Shown here: piece after piece, positions 30,734 through 38,763 of the stretch
How positions within the stretch are numbered: position 1 is the first letter of the stretch
Layout: every line of letters begins with the position of its first letter
NCBI GenBank assembly: GCA_030647775.1
Contig: JAUSJC010000004.1
Span: 1-61,779 of the forward strand
Source: Candidatus Curtissbacteria bacterium
GTDB taxonomy: Bacteria > Patescibacteria > Microgenomatia > Curtissbacterales > GWA2-41-24
Length of the DNA: 61,779 bases
Direction: 5' to 3'
Translations under genes and position numbers: made by a program
Notes under the pieces: generated by a model
Databases searched by the model: none
What the model saw: only the letters and a program-made list of their open reading frames with translations
What the model was told of the DNA's origin: nothing

Positions 30734-32077
30734 TTAAATTCGAATTCTCCTTCCATTATTGTGACTATATTCGGATACATTCGGACTAACAATTCGGGTC
30801 AATTTGGGTTTAAATATGGAAATTACTTTTTCTATACCCGCAATGAATTTATCGACTTCTTCTTTTGTGTTGTAAATATAAAAACTGACGCGGGCCGCCG
30901 ACTCTATCCCCAAAAAATTCATAAGGGGTTGGGCGCAGTGGTGGCCGGACCTTATCGCAATTCCCTCCGCATCCAGAATCGATGCCACGTCGTGGGCATG
31001 GATTGGACCAACGTTAAAAGATATAACACCCGCTCTATTTGTCATCCCGAACTCGTTTCGGGATCTAGATTCTGAATCAAGTTCAGAATGACGAGGTAGG
31101 GGTCCATAAATCTCCACTTCCGGGATTGCTGACAATTTCTTGATTGCGTATCGAGTCAACTCAACTTCATGTTCTCTCACCTTATCCATTCCGATTTTCT
31201 CCAAATATTCTACTGCCGCCATAAGCCCCACTGCCGCCGCCGCATCGGGAGTCCCCGCTTCAAATTTCCAAGGCAACTCATTCCAACTGGTTCCACTAAG
31301 AGAAACTTTAGAAATCATGTCTCCCCCAAATAAAAACGGCGGCATTTTCTCCAAAAGCTCCCTTCTTCCCCACAAAACTCCAATCCCTGTTGGCCCCAGC
31401 ATTTTATGCCCCGTAAAAACGTAGAAATCGCAGCCTATTTTGGCAATATCAACTTTCATATGCGGCACAGCTTGCGCTCCATCAACAATAACTACCGCTT
31501 TTGGTGATAGTCGATGAGCGATAGTCGATAGTCGTCTAACATCATTGACCGTCCCCAAAACATTCGAAACATGGAAAAAGGAGACCAGTTTCGTCCGAGA
31601 TGTAATTGCCTTCTTAAATGCTACTGGATCAACCTCCCCGTTTTCATCAACCGGCACCACTTTCAAAACCGCGCCGTTTTCGCGAGCCAGCTGCTGCCAA
31701 ACCACAAAGTTGGAGTGATGTTCGGCAACCGTAACTACAATCTCATCATTTTTGGAAATATTGTTTCTTCCCCAGCTATAAGCAATAAGATTTAAGGCTT
31801 CTGTCGCGTTTTTTACAAAGATTATCTCACCCGTATCTTTCACCCCCACAAAATTTCCGACAACTTTTCTTGCCAGTTCATACTCTTCAGTTGCTTCCTG
31901 AGAAAGTGTATGGACTCCGCGGTGAACATTGGCGTTATGTTTGGTGTAATAGTGCACCAGCATATCCAAAACCGCCTTGGGTTTCTGGCTCGTCGCCGCA
32001 TTATCAAGATAAACCAATGGTTTCCCATTTATTTTCCTACTTAAGATTGGAAAATCTTGCCTAATTTTGTCCATCAT
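30734..32077 (-). CDS. sufS: Cysteine desulfurase SufS
   Basis: This PLP enzyme has the Schiff-base lysine motif FTGHKMLGPTG and the catalytic cysteine SGHHCAQPLM. An in-frame repeat (31041-31092) inserts about RHSELDSESRSRNEFGMTNR between GPLP and AGVISF. The C-terminal tail (after FKPKLTR) is encoded by a CGGACTAACAATTCGGGTC repeat. The 447-residue length exceeds the usual 405-415 because of these. Confidence 0.93.
   Translation of the reverse strand: MMDKIRQDFPILSRKINGKPLVYLDNAATSQKPKAVLDMLVHYYTKHNANVHRGVHTLSQEATEEYELARKVVGNFVGVKDTGEIIFVKNATEALNLIAYSWGRNNISKNDEIVVTVAEHHSNFVVWQQLARENGAVLKVVPVDENGEVDPVAFKKAITSRTKLVSFFHVSNVLGTVNDVRRLSTIAHRLSPKAVVIVDGAQAVPHMKVDIAKIGCDFYVFTGHKMLGPTGIGVLWGRRELLEKMPPFLFGGDMISKVSLSGTSWNELPWKFEAGTPDAAAAVGLMAAVEYLEKIGMDKVREHEVELTRYAIKKLSAIPEVEIYGPLPRHSELDSESRSRNEFGMTNRAGVISFNVGPIHAHDVASILDAEGIAIRSGHHCAQPLMNFLGIESAARVSFYIYNTKEEVDKFIAGIEKVISIFKPKLTRIVSPNVSEYSHNNGRRIRI
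31041..31092. repeat. In-frame GTCATCCCGAAC..GTTCAGAATGAC repeat in sufS
   Basis: GTCATCCCGAACTCGTTTCG and GATTCTGAATCAAGTTCAG form the arms. It is related to the copies at 10974, 34733, 35235 and 37905. Confidence 0.85.
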
Positions 32078-32091
32078 ATATTTTTAGTTGT

Positions 32092-32174
32092 CATTGCGAG
32101 CGAGTGAAACGAGCGCGGCAATCTCTTTTTAGATTGCTTCGTCATTCTGCAATGCAGAACTCCTCGCAATGACG
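32092..32174. repeat. GTCATTGCGAG..CTCGCAATGAC repeat upstream of sufS
   Basis: This intergenic member of the family has inner GGCAATC/GATTGC arms and a nested GTCATTCTGCAATGCAGAAC hairpin. Confidence 0.85.
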
Positions 32175-32205
32175 TAACGCATTGGGTCGATAAAACCCTC
32201 AATTA

Positions 32206-32925
32206 TCATTCTTCTTGCCCCTCGTAGCTCTCCTTTGGAGAGCGAAGTGGGGTCTGCTCCATTATTTTCTCCCTCATCGGCCCGATAAACCCCTGAATGA
32301 TTAACTTTTCTGCGCTATCCCTCGAAAGCCCCCTGCTCATCAAATAAAAAATCATTTCTTCATCCACCTTTCCAATTGTCGCCGCGTGTCCGGCTTTAAC
32401 ATCCGGCTCCAAAATCTCCAACGCCGGGGTATCGTCTCCCATTTTGGCATCGTCAAAAAGCAAAGCGTCAGATCTTAAATACGCATCTGCTCCTTTAGCC
32501 CCTTTTTCAATTTTGACGTTCCCCTTGAACGCAAAAGTCGACTTGCCCCGTAAAACCGCGCGGACATTCACATTCGATTTCGTGTTCGGCGCCGCGTGGG
32601 TTATATAAATCTCGAGTGATCGATCATCGACCTTTCCTTTATCCGCCAAAGATCGCTCTTTGGCACGTGTTCGAATAGAACCTGAAGTGCCAAAGTAAGA
32701 TCGGGCGGGCAAAACCAACCCCACAACCTCCACACTAGAATTTTCCCCCGCCAAAACCACTTCCACTCTGTCATTCTGCAATCCGCTAACCCTGTCATTC
32801 TGGAGCGAAGCGATAGAATCTTTACGTCCAGATCCTATCGGTCGTTTCACTCCCTCCAGGACGACACTTGAGTTATCCATCAGCACCGTTATCACCCTTT
32901 TCTCGTCTTTTTTTAAAGTAATCAT
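32206..32925 (-). CDS. sufD: SufD-like Fe-S assembly protein (short)
   Basis: The 239-residue protein carries the SufBD beta-helix core and the end MSRGLSRDSAEKLIIQGFIGP, shared with SufB. It is shorter than typical SufD (about 400). A repeat at 32769-32843 encodes roughly VKRPIGSGRKDSIASLQNDR, and the tail TPLRSPKESYEGQEE comes from a CCCCACTTCG..CGAGGGG repeat. Its start overlaps the membrane gene at 32922 (ATGA). Confidence 0.85.
   Translation of the reverse strand: MITLKKDEKRVITVLMDNSSVVLEGVKRPIGSGRKDSIASLQNDRVSGLQNDRVEVVLAGENSSVEVVGLVLPARSYFGTSGSIRTRAKERSLADKGKVDDRSLEIYITHAAPNTKSNVNVRAVLRGKSTFAFKGNVKIEKGAKGADAYLRSDALLFDDAKMGDDTPALEILEPDVKAGHAATIGKVDEEMIFYLMSRGLSRDSAEKLIIQGFIGPMREKIMEQTPLRSPKESYEGQEE
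32769..32843. repeat. In-frame GTCATTCTG repeats in sufD
   Basis: Two tandem GTCATTCTG units, one with GGAGCGAAGCGATAGAATC, are read as SLQNDRVSGLQNDRV. Confidence 0.85.
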
Positions 32926-33221
32926 AGAAAGAGTTCTTTAACCCAAGCAAAAATCACGAATGGCCAGTCAAAAAGAATTAGAGGGAGGATGATAACACTA
33001 ATAGGATTCCCTGTTCTGATAATGGCGATAATAAGGGAGATAGATATGTATAAAACTACAGATGTTAACAAAAGAAATAATTTCGAAATCTTCTGCTTTA
33101 GTAAAATATTCATCACAAAGTGCTGAATACCAAATACTACAAGAAATGCAACAATATTCGATATAATTATTATTGGCAAAATCACTAAAAATAAAAAATA
33201 TCCACCCGTCCCTCCAATCAT
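32922..33221 (-). CDS. Membrane protein inside the suf operon
   Basis: This 99-residue, A/T-rich gene encodes three or four hydrophobic segments. It overlaps sufB (33218) and sufD (32925) by ATGA junctions, so it is translated with them. SUF operons do not normally hold a membrane protein here. It may be an insertion, or it may tether the SufBCD complex. Confidence 0.7.
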   Translation of the reverse strand: MIGGTGGYFLFLVILPIIIISNIVAFLVVFGIQHFVMNILLKQKISKLFLLLTSVVLYISISLIIAIIRTGNPISVIILPLILFDWPFVIFAWVKELFL

Positions 33222-34609
33222 CCTACTGATCCCTCCATGTTTAGCTGAATCAATCGATTCAGTTCCACCGCATATTCCAGGGGTAATTCTTTAACAATCG
33301 GCTCGATAAAACCGTTGACGATTAAAGACGTTGCTTCCATTTCGGTTAGACCTCTGCTCATCAGATAAAAAAGTTTTTCCGCATCAATTCGCGAAACGCT
33401 TGCCTCGTGCCCAATCGTCACATCATCTTCGCTAACCTGCATTGTCGGGTAAGTGTCGCTTCGGGATTTTTCATCCAAAATCAAAGCGTCACAGCGCACA
33501 TTACACTTCACACCTTTTGCATTCTTAATAACTTTAACAAGTCCTCTATAACTTGTCCTTCCGCCAAAGGCACTTACCGATTTGGAAATAATCTCGCCGC
33601 TTGTCTCCGGGGCCAAAAACACCAGCTTTCCGCCGGCGTCCTGATGTTGTCCTGCTCCGGCAAATGCCAAAGACAACACTTCTCCCCGCGCTTTCCTGCC
33701 AACCAAATAACAACTCGGATATTTCATGGTGATTTTGCTCCCCAAATTACCATCTACCCACTCCATAGTCCCTTCTTCTTCCACAAACGCCCGCTTAGTG
33801 ACCAAATTGTAAACGTTGTTGGACCAATTCTGGATTGTGGTATAGCGGCAACGCGCGCCCTTTTTAACAAAAATCTCAACAACCGCGCTGTGCAGTGAAT
33901 CTGTCGAATAAACCGGCGCCGTGCAGCCTTCGACATAATGGATATATGCCCCTTCGTCCACAATTATCAGCGTTCTTTCAAACTGCCCCATGTTGGCCGC
34001 ATTTATCCTAAAATAAGCTTGCAAAGGAATATCGACAGAAACTCCCGGCGGCACATAGATAAAAGACCCACCGGACCAAACCGCGGAGTTTAGTGCCGCA
34101 AATTTATTGTCCGCAGCCGGAATGCTTTTGCCGAAATAACTTTTGACAAGTTCCGGGTATTTTTTCAAACCCGTATCCATATCCGTAAAAATTACGCCCA
34201 TGTCTTCCCATTTCTTTTGGAAAGAATGATAAACAGATTCACTTTCATACTGCGCCGTCACCCCCGCCAAATACTTCTTTTCCGCTTCCGGAATGCCAAT
34301 CGCGTCATAAGTATCTTTGATGTCTTTTGGTAAATCGGCCCACGAAGTTTTCTGTTTATCCGTTGGCTTTATGTAGTAAAAAATATTGTCAAAGTCAATG
34401 TCCGTTAGGTCTGCTCCCCAAACCGGCATCTTCTTTGCCAAAAAAATATCGTGCGCTTTTAGCCTCAAATCCCGCATCCACTGCGGCTCGCTCTTCATCG
34501 CCGAAATTTGCTCCACAACCGACCGGTTCAATCCGCGTCGGGATTTAAAAACATAATTCTCCGGTTTGGAAAATCCATATTGGTAATCGGTTGTTTGTAA
34601 ATTGTTCAT
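33218..34609 (-). CDS. sufB: Fe-S assembly protein SufB
   Basis: This 463-residue core subunit of SufBCD has GGSFIYVPPGVSVDIPLQAYF, VEGCTAPVYS, KYPSCYLVGRKARGEVLS and IGHEASVSRIDAEKLFYLMSRG. It assembles Fe-S clusters with SufC. It lies after sufC, with repeats between (34613-34781). Confidence 0.96.
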   Translation of the reverse strand: MNNLQTTDYQYGFSKPENYVFKSRRGLNRSVVEQISAMKSEPQWMRDLRLKAHDIFLAKKMPVWGADLTDIDFDNIFYYIKPTDKQKTSWADLPKDIKDTYDAIGIPEAEKKYLAGVTAQYESESVYHSFQKKWEDMGVIFTDMDTGLKKYPELVKSYFGKSIPAADNKFAALNSAVWSGGSFIYVPPGVSVDIPLQAYFRINAANMGQFERTLIIVDEGAYIHYVEGCTAPVYSTDSLHSAVVEIFVKKGARCRYTTIQNWSNNVYNLVTKRAFVEEEGTMEWVDGNLGSKITMKYPSCYLVGRKARGEVLSLAFAGAGQHQDAGGKLVFLAPETSGEIISKSVSAFGGRTSYRGLVKVIKNAKGVKCNVRCDALILDEKSRSDTYPTMQVSEDDVTIGHEASVSRIDAEKLFYLMSRGLTEMEATSLIVNGFIEPIVKELPLEYAVELNRLIQLNMEGSVG

Positions 34610-34679
34610 AATTAAACTTCTCGATTCGTTTCACTCACTCGAAGAATATTGTTCGAGCGCAGTCGAGAACTACTTCTTG

Positions 34680-34795
34680 TCATTCCGAACCCTAGACCTT
34701 TAGGTCGCATGGCACTGTATATTTCGGAATCTAGATCCTGAATCAAGCCTTCGAGGCCGTGAGCCCTCAGGCCGAATCGGTTCAGGATGACATAG
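34680..34795. repeat. Repeat block at the sufC 3' end
   Basis: It joins an inverted copy of the ATTCCGAAATATACAG block of 11041-11097 to a copy of the GATCCTGAATCAAGCCTTCG element, which is also nested inside sufC at 35235-35292. It supplies the sufC stop codon. Confidence 0.9.
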
Positions 34796-35669
34796 TAGTA
34801 AATGCCCCGTATCCTTTCTCTTCAACCTTTTGCGCTAAACCCGCTTTGCCGGATTTAATAATCTGCCCGTCTACCATCACATGCACAAAATCCGGCTTTA
34901 GATATTTAAGGATACGGGCGTAGTGAGTTATAAGTATGATTGATGATTGTCGATTGTTGATTGTAAATTGTTTAATCGCAGAAGCAACTAATTTTAAACC
35001 ATCAACGTCCAAACCAGAATCAATCTCATCCAAAATCACTAGTTTCGGTTTCAAAGCCATCATCTGCAAAATCTCATTTCGCTTTTTTTCTCCACCGGAA
35101 AATCCCTCATTGAGTGAACGTCTTAAAAAGTCCTCCGGAAGTTTAAGTTCCGACATATACTTTTTGAGTTCGTCACGGAATTGCTTAGCACTGTCATTGC
35201 GAGGAGTCACAAACGACGAAGCAATCCCGCCATCGTCATCCTGAACCGATTCGGCCTGAGGGCTCACGGCCTCGAAGGCTTGATTCAGGATCTGTTTCCC
35301 CGTTTTGAGATTGCTTCTCCGTCGATTGACGGCTCGCAATGACAATAGGGAGTTTGACGTTTTCGCTTTTCTAAGAAAATTAAAAACCGAAACTCCCGGA
35401 ACTTCCACCGGGTGCTGGAATCCCAAAAAAATTCCCAATTTCGCCCGCTTATCCGGCGCTAACTTTGTAATGTCCTGACTATTCACTATGCATTTTCCAC
35501 TAACCACTTTATAATTCGGGTGCCCCGCGATAACCTGCGCCAAAGTCGACTTTCCGCTTCCATTCGGCCCCATGAGCACGTGAATCTGGCCACTACCAAC
35601 TTCCAGATCCACGCCCTTCAAGATTTCTTTATCACTGACACTTGCTTTAAGATTCTTAATCTTTAGCAT
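34782..35669 (-). CDS. sufC: Fe-S assembly ATPase SufC
   Basis: The ABC ATPase has Walker A MGPNGSGKSTLAQ, Q-loop GFQHPVEVPG, signature GFSGGEKKRNEI and Walker B LVILDEIDSGLDVDG. The start is set at 35669 (MLKIKNLK, behind GGAGG). An in-frame ATG upstream would lie inside the Cys-rich peptide gene. A 152-nt double repeat (35192-35343) is read in frame as about 50 extra residues between FLRKAK and FRDELKKYM. The protein ends TMSS from a repeat-borne stop. Confidence 0.95.
   Translation of the reverse strand: MLKIKNLKASVSDKEILKGVDLEVGSGQIHVLMGPNGSGKSTLAQVIAGHPNYKVVSGKCIVNSQDITKLAPDKRAKLGIFLGFQHPVEVPGVSVFNFLRKAKTSNSLLSLRAVNRRRSNLKTGKQILNQAFEAVSPQAESVQDDDGGIASSFVTPRNDSAKQFRDELKKYMSELKLPEDFLRRSLNEGFSGGEKKRNEILQMMALKPKLVILDEIDSGLDVDGLKLVASAIKQFTINNRQSSIILITHYARILKYLKPDFVHVMVDGQIIKSGKAGLAQKVEEKGYGAFTTMSS
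35192..35343. repeat. Nested double repeat inside sufC
   Basis: The outer unit is GTCATTGCGAG..CTCGCAATGAC. The inner unit is GTCATCCTGAACCGATTCGG..GATTCAGGATC (35235-35292), a near-identical inverted copy of 34733-34792. The reading frame stays open through both. Confidence 0.9.
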
Positions 35670-35730
35670 CTTCCTCCACTTCGCATTGGCAGTCTTTGCA
35701 GCATCCACATTTGCATTCGCATTTTTTCAT
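35656..35730 (-). CDS. 24-residue cysteine-rich peptide overlapping sufC
   Basis: The ORF has a strong Shine-Dalgarno (AGGGAGGTGA) and encodes MKK, then CECKCGCCKDCQC, and an acidic tail EVEEDAKD. Seven of 24 residues are cysteine, arranged like a minimal metallothionein or metal-binding peptide. Its last 14 nt overlap the sufC start in another frame, so sufC translation should depend on it. It may bind iron or copper for the SUF system, or sense Cys-tRNA supply as a leader peptide. Neither is shown. Confidence 0.75.
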   Translation of the reverse strand: MKKCECKCGCCKDCQCEVEEDAKD

Positions 35731-35770
35731 AAGATCACCTCCCTAGCTTTTAACTTTGAAACTTTAAGCA

Positions 35771-35968
35771 TTATTCGCCTCTTTCCCCAGATATAATCAA
35801 TGCTTCAAAATTCGCCTTTGTTCCGGGAATCTTCTTAAGTGGCTCCTCTTTCAAAATAGATTCTCCTTCTGACGCTTCAATTTCCATTCGTTGACCTTCT
35901 GCCGATAAAAATGGCAATAATTGTGCCCGCCTTCTGGCCGCTTGAATAATTCTTTGATTCCTATTCAT
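35771..35968 (-). CDS. Small charged protein in the suf operon
   Basis: This 65-residue protein (MNRNQRIIQAARRRAQ then acidic) has no recognised domain or cysteines. It starts right after the Rrf2 regulator stop and precedes the Cys-rich peptide by 40 nt. Confidence 0.6.
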   Translation of the reverse strand: MNRNQRIIQAARRRAQLLPFLSAEGQRMEIEASEGESILKEEPLKKIPGTKANFEALIISGERGE

Positions 35969-36355
35969 CTATCTCACCGCCAAATCCGCAACCGTTTTTT
36001 TGCCGATTGTTGCCTCAAGTTGTTTTTTGACATCTTTCCACATATCGCCCGCACCGCAATTACACTCATGGTCATCTTCAAAACATTTCCCTTCTACCAA
36101 TTCCCCATCTAAAAGTTTCAAAACGTCCAAAAGTTTAATTTCGTTAGGTTTTTTGGCCAAAGAATACCCCCCGTTTACACCTTCGCGCGACTTCAAAATC
36201 CCGGCGCGCTTAAGCTCACTTGCTATTTGCGATAAAAATTTAGAGGAAATTTCGTTTTTCTTGGCTACCTGCGCCACCGAAACCGGAGTCTTACTCTTTG
36301 ATAAGCGGGAGAGCAGAATCAAACCATAATCAGCCTTTTGCGAAAGTCTAAACAT
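35969..36355 (-). CDS. Rrf2-family (IscR/SufR-like) regulator
   Basis: The 128-residue winged-helix protein starts MFRLSQKADYGLILLSRL. It has recognition-helix text ISSKFLSQIASELKRAGIL and SREGVNGGYSLAK, and three cysteines in GKCFEDDHECNCG that could hold an Fe-S cluster. As first gene of the suf operon it probably represses the operon when clusters are plentiful. A palindrome at 36438-36456 is a candidate operator. Confidence 0.9.
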   Translation of the reverse strand: MFRLSQKADYGLILLSRLSKSKTPVSVAQVAKKNEISSKFLSQIASELKRAGILKSREGVNGGYSLAKKPNEIKLLDVLKLLDGELVEGKCFEDDHECNCGAGDMWKDVKKQLEATIGKKTVADLAVR

Positions 36356-36437
36356 ATAATAAATTGCTAAACGCTGAATGACTAACGACTAACGCATGAA
36401 TTTTTAAGCTTTAGTCGTTTAGCGTTTGACGTTAAGC

Positions 36438-36456
36438 GTAGTAGTGAAACTACTAC
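36438..36456. promoter_or_regulatory. Candidate Rrf2 operator palindrome
   Basis: GTAGTAGTGAAACTACTAC is a perfect 8-bp inverted repeat with a 3-nt spacer, 82 nt upstream of the Rrf2 gene. The size and symmetry fit a dimeric regulator, but the site differs from the E. coli IscR consensus. Confidence 0.5.
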
Positions 36457-36499
36457 AAACTTAGTGGTAGTTTACCGAAAAGAAGACTTGAAGTCAAGG

Positions 36500-36826
36500 C
36501 TAAAACCGCTCCTTCATTCCAGACCCCATATAGATGCTATTTCTTGAAATTAACATTTCCTCCGTCATTCTTCTTACCTCCTCTTCACTTTCCTGTGGAT
36601 ATCTAAAATGTAATAGTTCATGAATTATATCGTCTTCTTTAAGTCTCCTAGTCGTATATATCCTGACTATTTCACCATCCACCATGCCACCAACAAGTGC
36701 TGCTCCCGCATTGCCATTCTCATTGGTAACTTGCATAGGGTCAACCGCAACCACTTGAACAACATACCGTTCAAGTCGAAGTGCCTCTCTCCAAAATAAT
36801 ACCTTTCGGTAAACTCGATTTCCCAT
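36500..36826 (-). CDS. Small putative metalloprotease-like protein
   Basis: This 108-residue protein has DIIHELLHFRYP, an HExxH zinc-binding motif followed by Pro and a Glu-rich helix, as in SprT/YgjP-like peptidases. It is much shorter than those families, so activity is uncertain. It lies between trxB and the suf operon. Confidence 0.55.
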   Translation of the reverse strand: MGNRVYRKVLFWREALRLERYVVQVVAVDPMQVTNENGNAGAALVGGMVDGEIVRIYTTRRLKEDDIIHELLHFRYPQESEEEVRRMTEEMLISRNSIYMGSGMKERF

Positions 36827-36844
36827 AATTTTGGACAGATTAAA

Positions 36845-37843
36845 TTATTCCTGTGCCTCGAGCCAGCGTTCGGCCTCCATTGCCGCCTGGCATCCAAATC
36901 CTGCTGCGGTTACTGCCTGCTTATAGTGGTAATCATGCACATCCCCCGCCACAAAAACACCATCAACCGATGTCATCATCCCGTAGGCATCCGAAGGTCC
37001 TGAGCTTGCTATAGCAGTGAGCTTGTCGAACTGTCGAACTGTCGAAGGATTACCTTTAATCATTTTTTTAACGTATCCCTTTTCATCCAGCTCCAACTGG
37101 CCCTTAAAAATCTTCGTCATCGGCGAGTGACCAATCGCCAAAAACATTCCATCGATGGGCATCTCCTGCTCTTTTCCGTCTTTGACATTCTTGATCTTCA
37201 CTCCAATCACCTTATCCTGTCCTAAAACATCGACAACCACGGTATTGGTGATAAAAGAAATCTTGGCATTTTTCTTGGCGCGCGCAAGCATTATTTTGGA
37301 TGCCCGAAACTCATCGCGCCGGTGAATTATCGTCACATCGGTTGCAAACTTGGTTAAGGTCAAAGCCTCCTCCATCGCGCTATCTCCGCCGCCGACGACA
37401 ATCACCTTTTTATCCTTGAAGAAAAACGCGTCGCAAGGCGCACACGAAGAAACGCCATGACCAATTAACCTTTGCTCGTTTGGTAAACCCAGCCAGTTAG
37501 TCTCGGCTCCGGTTGCGATAATCACAGCTTTTGATTGATATGTCTTATCCCCTGCCGTAACTGAAAATGGCCTTTGAGAAAAATTAACAGCGCTAACTTC
37601 CAAATCTAAAATCTCTGCCCCAAACCGCTCGGCCTGGTCGCGGAACTTCTTCATCAGATCCGGTCCCAAAATTCCTTCGGGGAATCCCGGATAGTTTTCC
37701 ACATCGGTTGTCAGCATCAACTGCCCACCCCATTTACCTCCGCCTGTTAAAACCAAAGGCGCCAAGTTTGCCCGCGCATTGTAAAGCGCCGCGGTTAACC
37801 CGGCAGGACCACTTCCTATAATAATGACATTGTAAGATTTCAT
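36845..37843 (-). CDS. trxB: Thioredoxin reductase
   Basis: This 332-residue FAD enzyme has IIGSGPAGLTAALYNARA, redox CAPC in GVSSCAPCDAFFF, NADPH fold VVGGGDSAMEEALTL and FVAGDVHDYHYKQAVTAAG. It reduces thioredoxin with NADPH. A repeat (36990-37050) inserts about STVRQFDKLTAIASSGPSD between the central and the C-terminal FAD segments, in frame. Confidence 0.94.
   Translation of the reverse strand: MKSYNVIIIGSGPAGLTAALYNARANLAPLVLTGGGKWGGQLMLTTDVENYPGFPEGILGPDLMKKFRDQAERFGAEILDLEVSAVNFSQRPFSVTAGDKTYQSKAVIIATGAETNWLGLPNEQRLIGHGVSSCAPCDAFFFKDKKVIVVGGGDSAMEEALTLTKFATDVTIIHRRDEFRASKIMLARAKKNAKISFITNTVVVDVLGQDKVIGVKIKNVKDGKEQEMPIDGMFLAIGHSPMTKIFKGQLELDEKGYVKKMIKGNPSTVRQFDKLTAIASSGPSDAYGMMTSVDGVFVAGDVHDYHYKQAVTAAGFGCQAAMEAERWLEAQE
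36990..37050. repeat. In-frame GGTCCTGAG..GTCGAAGG repeat in trxB
   Basis: It contains GAAGGTCCTGAGCTTGC and GAACTGTCGAAGGAT with a short tandem (CTGTCGAA twice). Relatives form the tandem block at 43728-43885 and the insert in the fba leader. Confidence 0.8.
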
Positions 37844-38192
37844 AAAAACCCGCTTGCCGAGAGAATAAGCTCTCTTTTTCTCGACCTGATCGAGAATCCA
37901 TACATAGATCCTGAATCAAGTTCAGGATGACATTACTTCTCGCTTCACTCGAAGAATACTATTATATCCTTTATTTGAAATATTGTTTTCATTTTATGAA
38001 ACGTCTTAAATTCATTTAAAATTAAAAACTAAAAATTTCAAATTTTTGGAAAATTTTGTCGGTGTATAAAATATTTACCCGGATTTCAGCCTTTTTCGAG
38101 CAAAAATAGATCACTATTGACGGGTTTCAGTACGCCCGTCATAAAATGTTCGTCGTCTAGACCCGCAATCGAGTTTACTCGATGAGGATCGC
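37844..38192. other. Intergenic region with repeats and promoter
   Basis: It holds an AATAAGCTCTCTTTTTCTCG unit, GATCCTGAATCAAGTTCAGG (37905-37930), an A/T-rich stretch, and a promoter for the gene at 38193. There is no ORF of note. Confidence 0.6.
38117..38147 (+). promoter_or_regulatory. Probable promoter of the small secreted/membrane protein gene
   Basis: TTGACG (38117-38122) is followed after 17 nt by CATAAA. The spacer forms a GACGGG/CCCGTC hairpin, which may have a regulatory role. Confidence 0.45.
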
Positions 38193-38471
38193 ATGGCACT
38201 GTATCAACAAATGCAAACCTTAATCCGCAATATTCTTGTTTCTACTGCCGCGCTGGCAGTTTTTGCTGCTCCGGCCTTCGCCCAAAGCTCAACCGAGACT
38301 GCTACTCCATCATCTGTCGTAACTTCCGGCTTTGATAAAAACACCGCTCTGGTCATTTTAGTTGTAGTTGCCTTAGTGATTATCGCCGCCTGGTGGTACA
38401 CCAAAGAAGAAGACGAAGCCGAAGGTACTGAGCAAAGTCGAAGTAAAGAAACACAAAGAAAAAAGCGGTGA
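38193..38471 (+). CDS. Small protein with signal peptide and C-terminal membrane segment
   Basis: This 92-residue protein has a signal peptide (MQTLIRNILVSTAALAVFAA with cleavage near AFAQS), a short Ser/Thr region, a membrane helix (ALVILVVVALVIIAAWWY) and a charged tail. The first 16 nt around the ATG match part of the repeat at 34704-34719, so Met7 (38211) may be the older start. The function is unknown. Confidence 0.65.
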   Translation: MALYQQMQTLIRNILVSTAALAVFAAPAFAQSSTETATPSSVVTSGFDKNTALVILVVVALVIIAAWWYTKEEDEAEGTEQSRSKETQRKKR

Positions 38472-38559
38472 GGGAAAGATCCCGCCGCCATTAGTATTCT
38501 TCGAGCGAAGCGAGAAGTTCTCACTATCGTTCGAACATTAACAAGAAAATAGAATTTTC

Positions 38560-38637
38560 ACCCGTCTGAATTTTTGACAAACAAAAATTTGGTCGGGTAA
38601 ACAGAAGCCGATCGCGTTTGACGTCGGCTTTTGTTTT
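38560..38637 (+). terminator. Hairpin and terminator after 38193-38471
   Basis: A hairpin ACCCG..AATTTTTG/CAAAAATT..CGGGT (38560-38598) precedes AAGCCGA/TCGGCTT with TTTTGTTTT (38605-38637), a good rho-independent terminator. Confidence 0.75.
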
Positions 38638-38751
38638 GGAAAAAAACTACAATATAACTATGAATCAAGAACATTCTCTGCATTGTATTCAACACAGGTG
38701 TTCGGATCCCATCTAGAACTTACGATATCGGAAATTATATCTTAAATCGGT

Positions 38752-38757
38752 TAAAAT
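38752..38757 (+). promoter_or_regulatory. -10 box of 38764
   Basis: TAAAAT ends 6 nt before the GTG start. Confidence 0.5.
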
Positions 38758-38763
38758 AAGATT

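Noticed and set aside
38640..38760. Short ORF starting ATGAATCAAGAACATTC
   Set aside because: About 18 codons, no ribosome site and no similarity seen. The region is better explained as spacer upstream of 38764.
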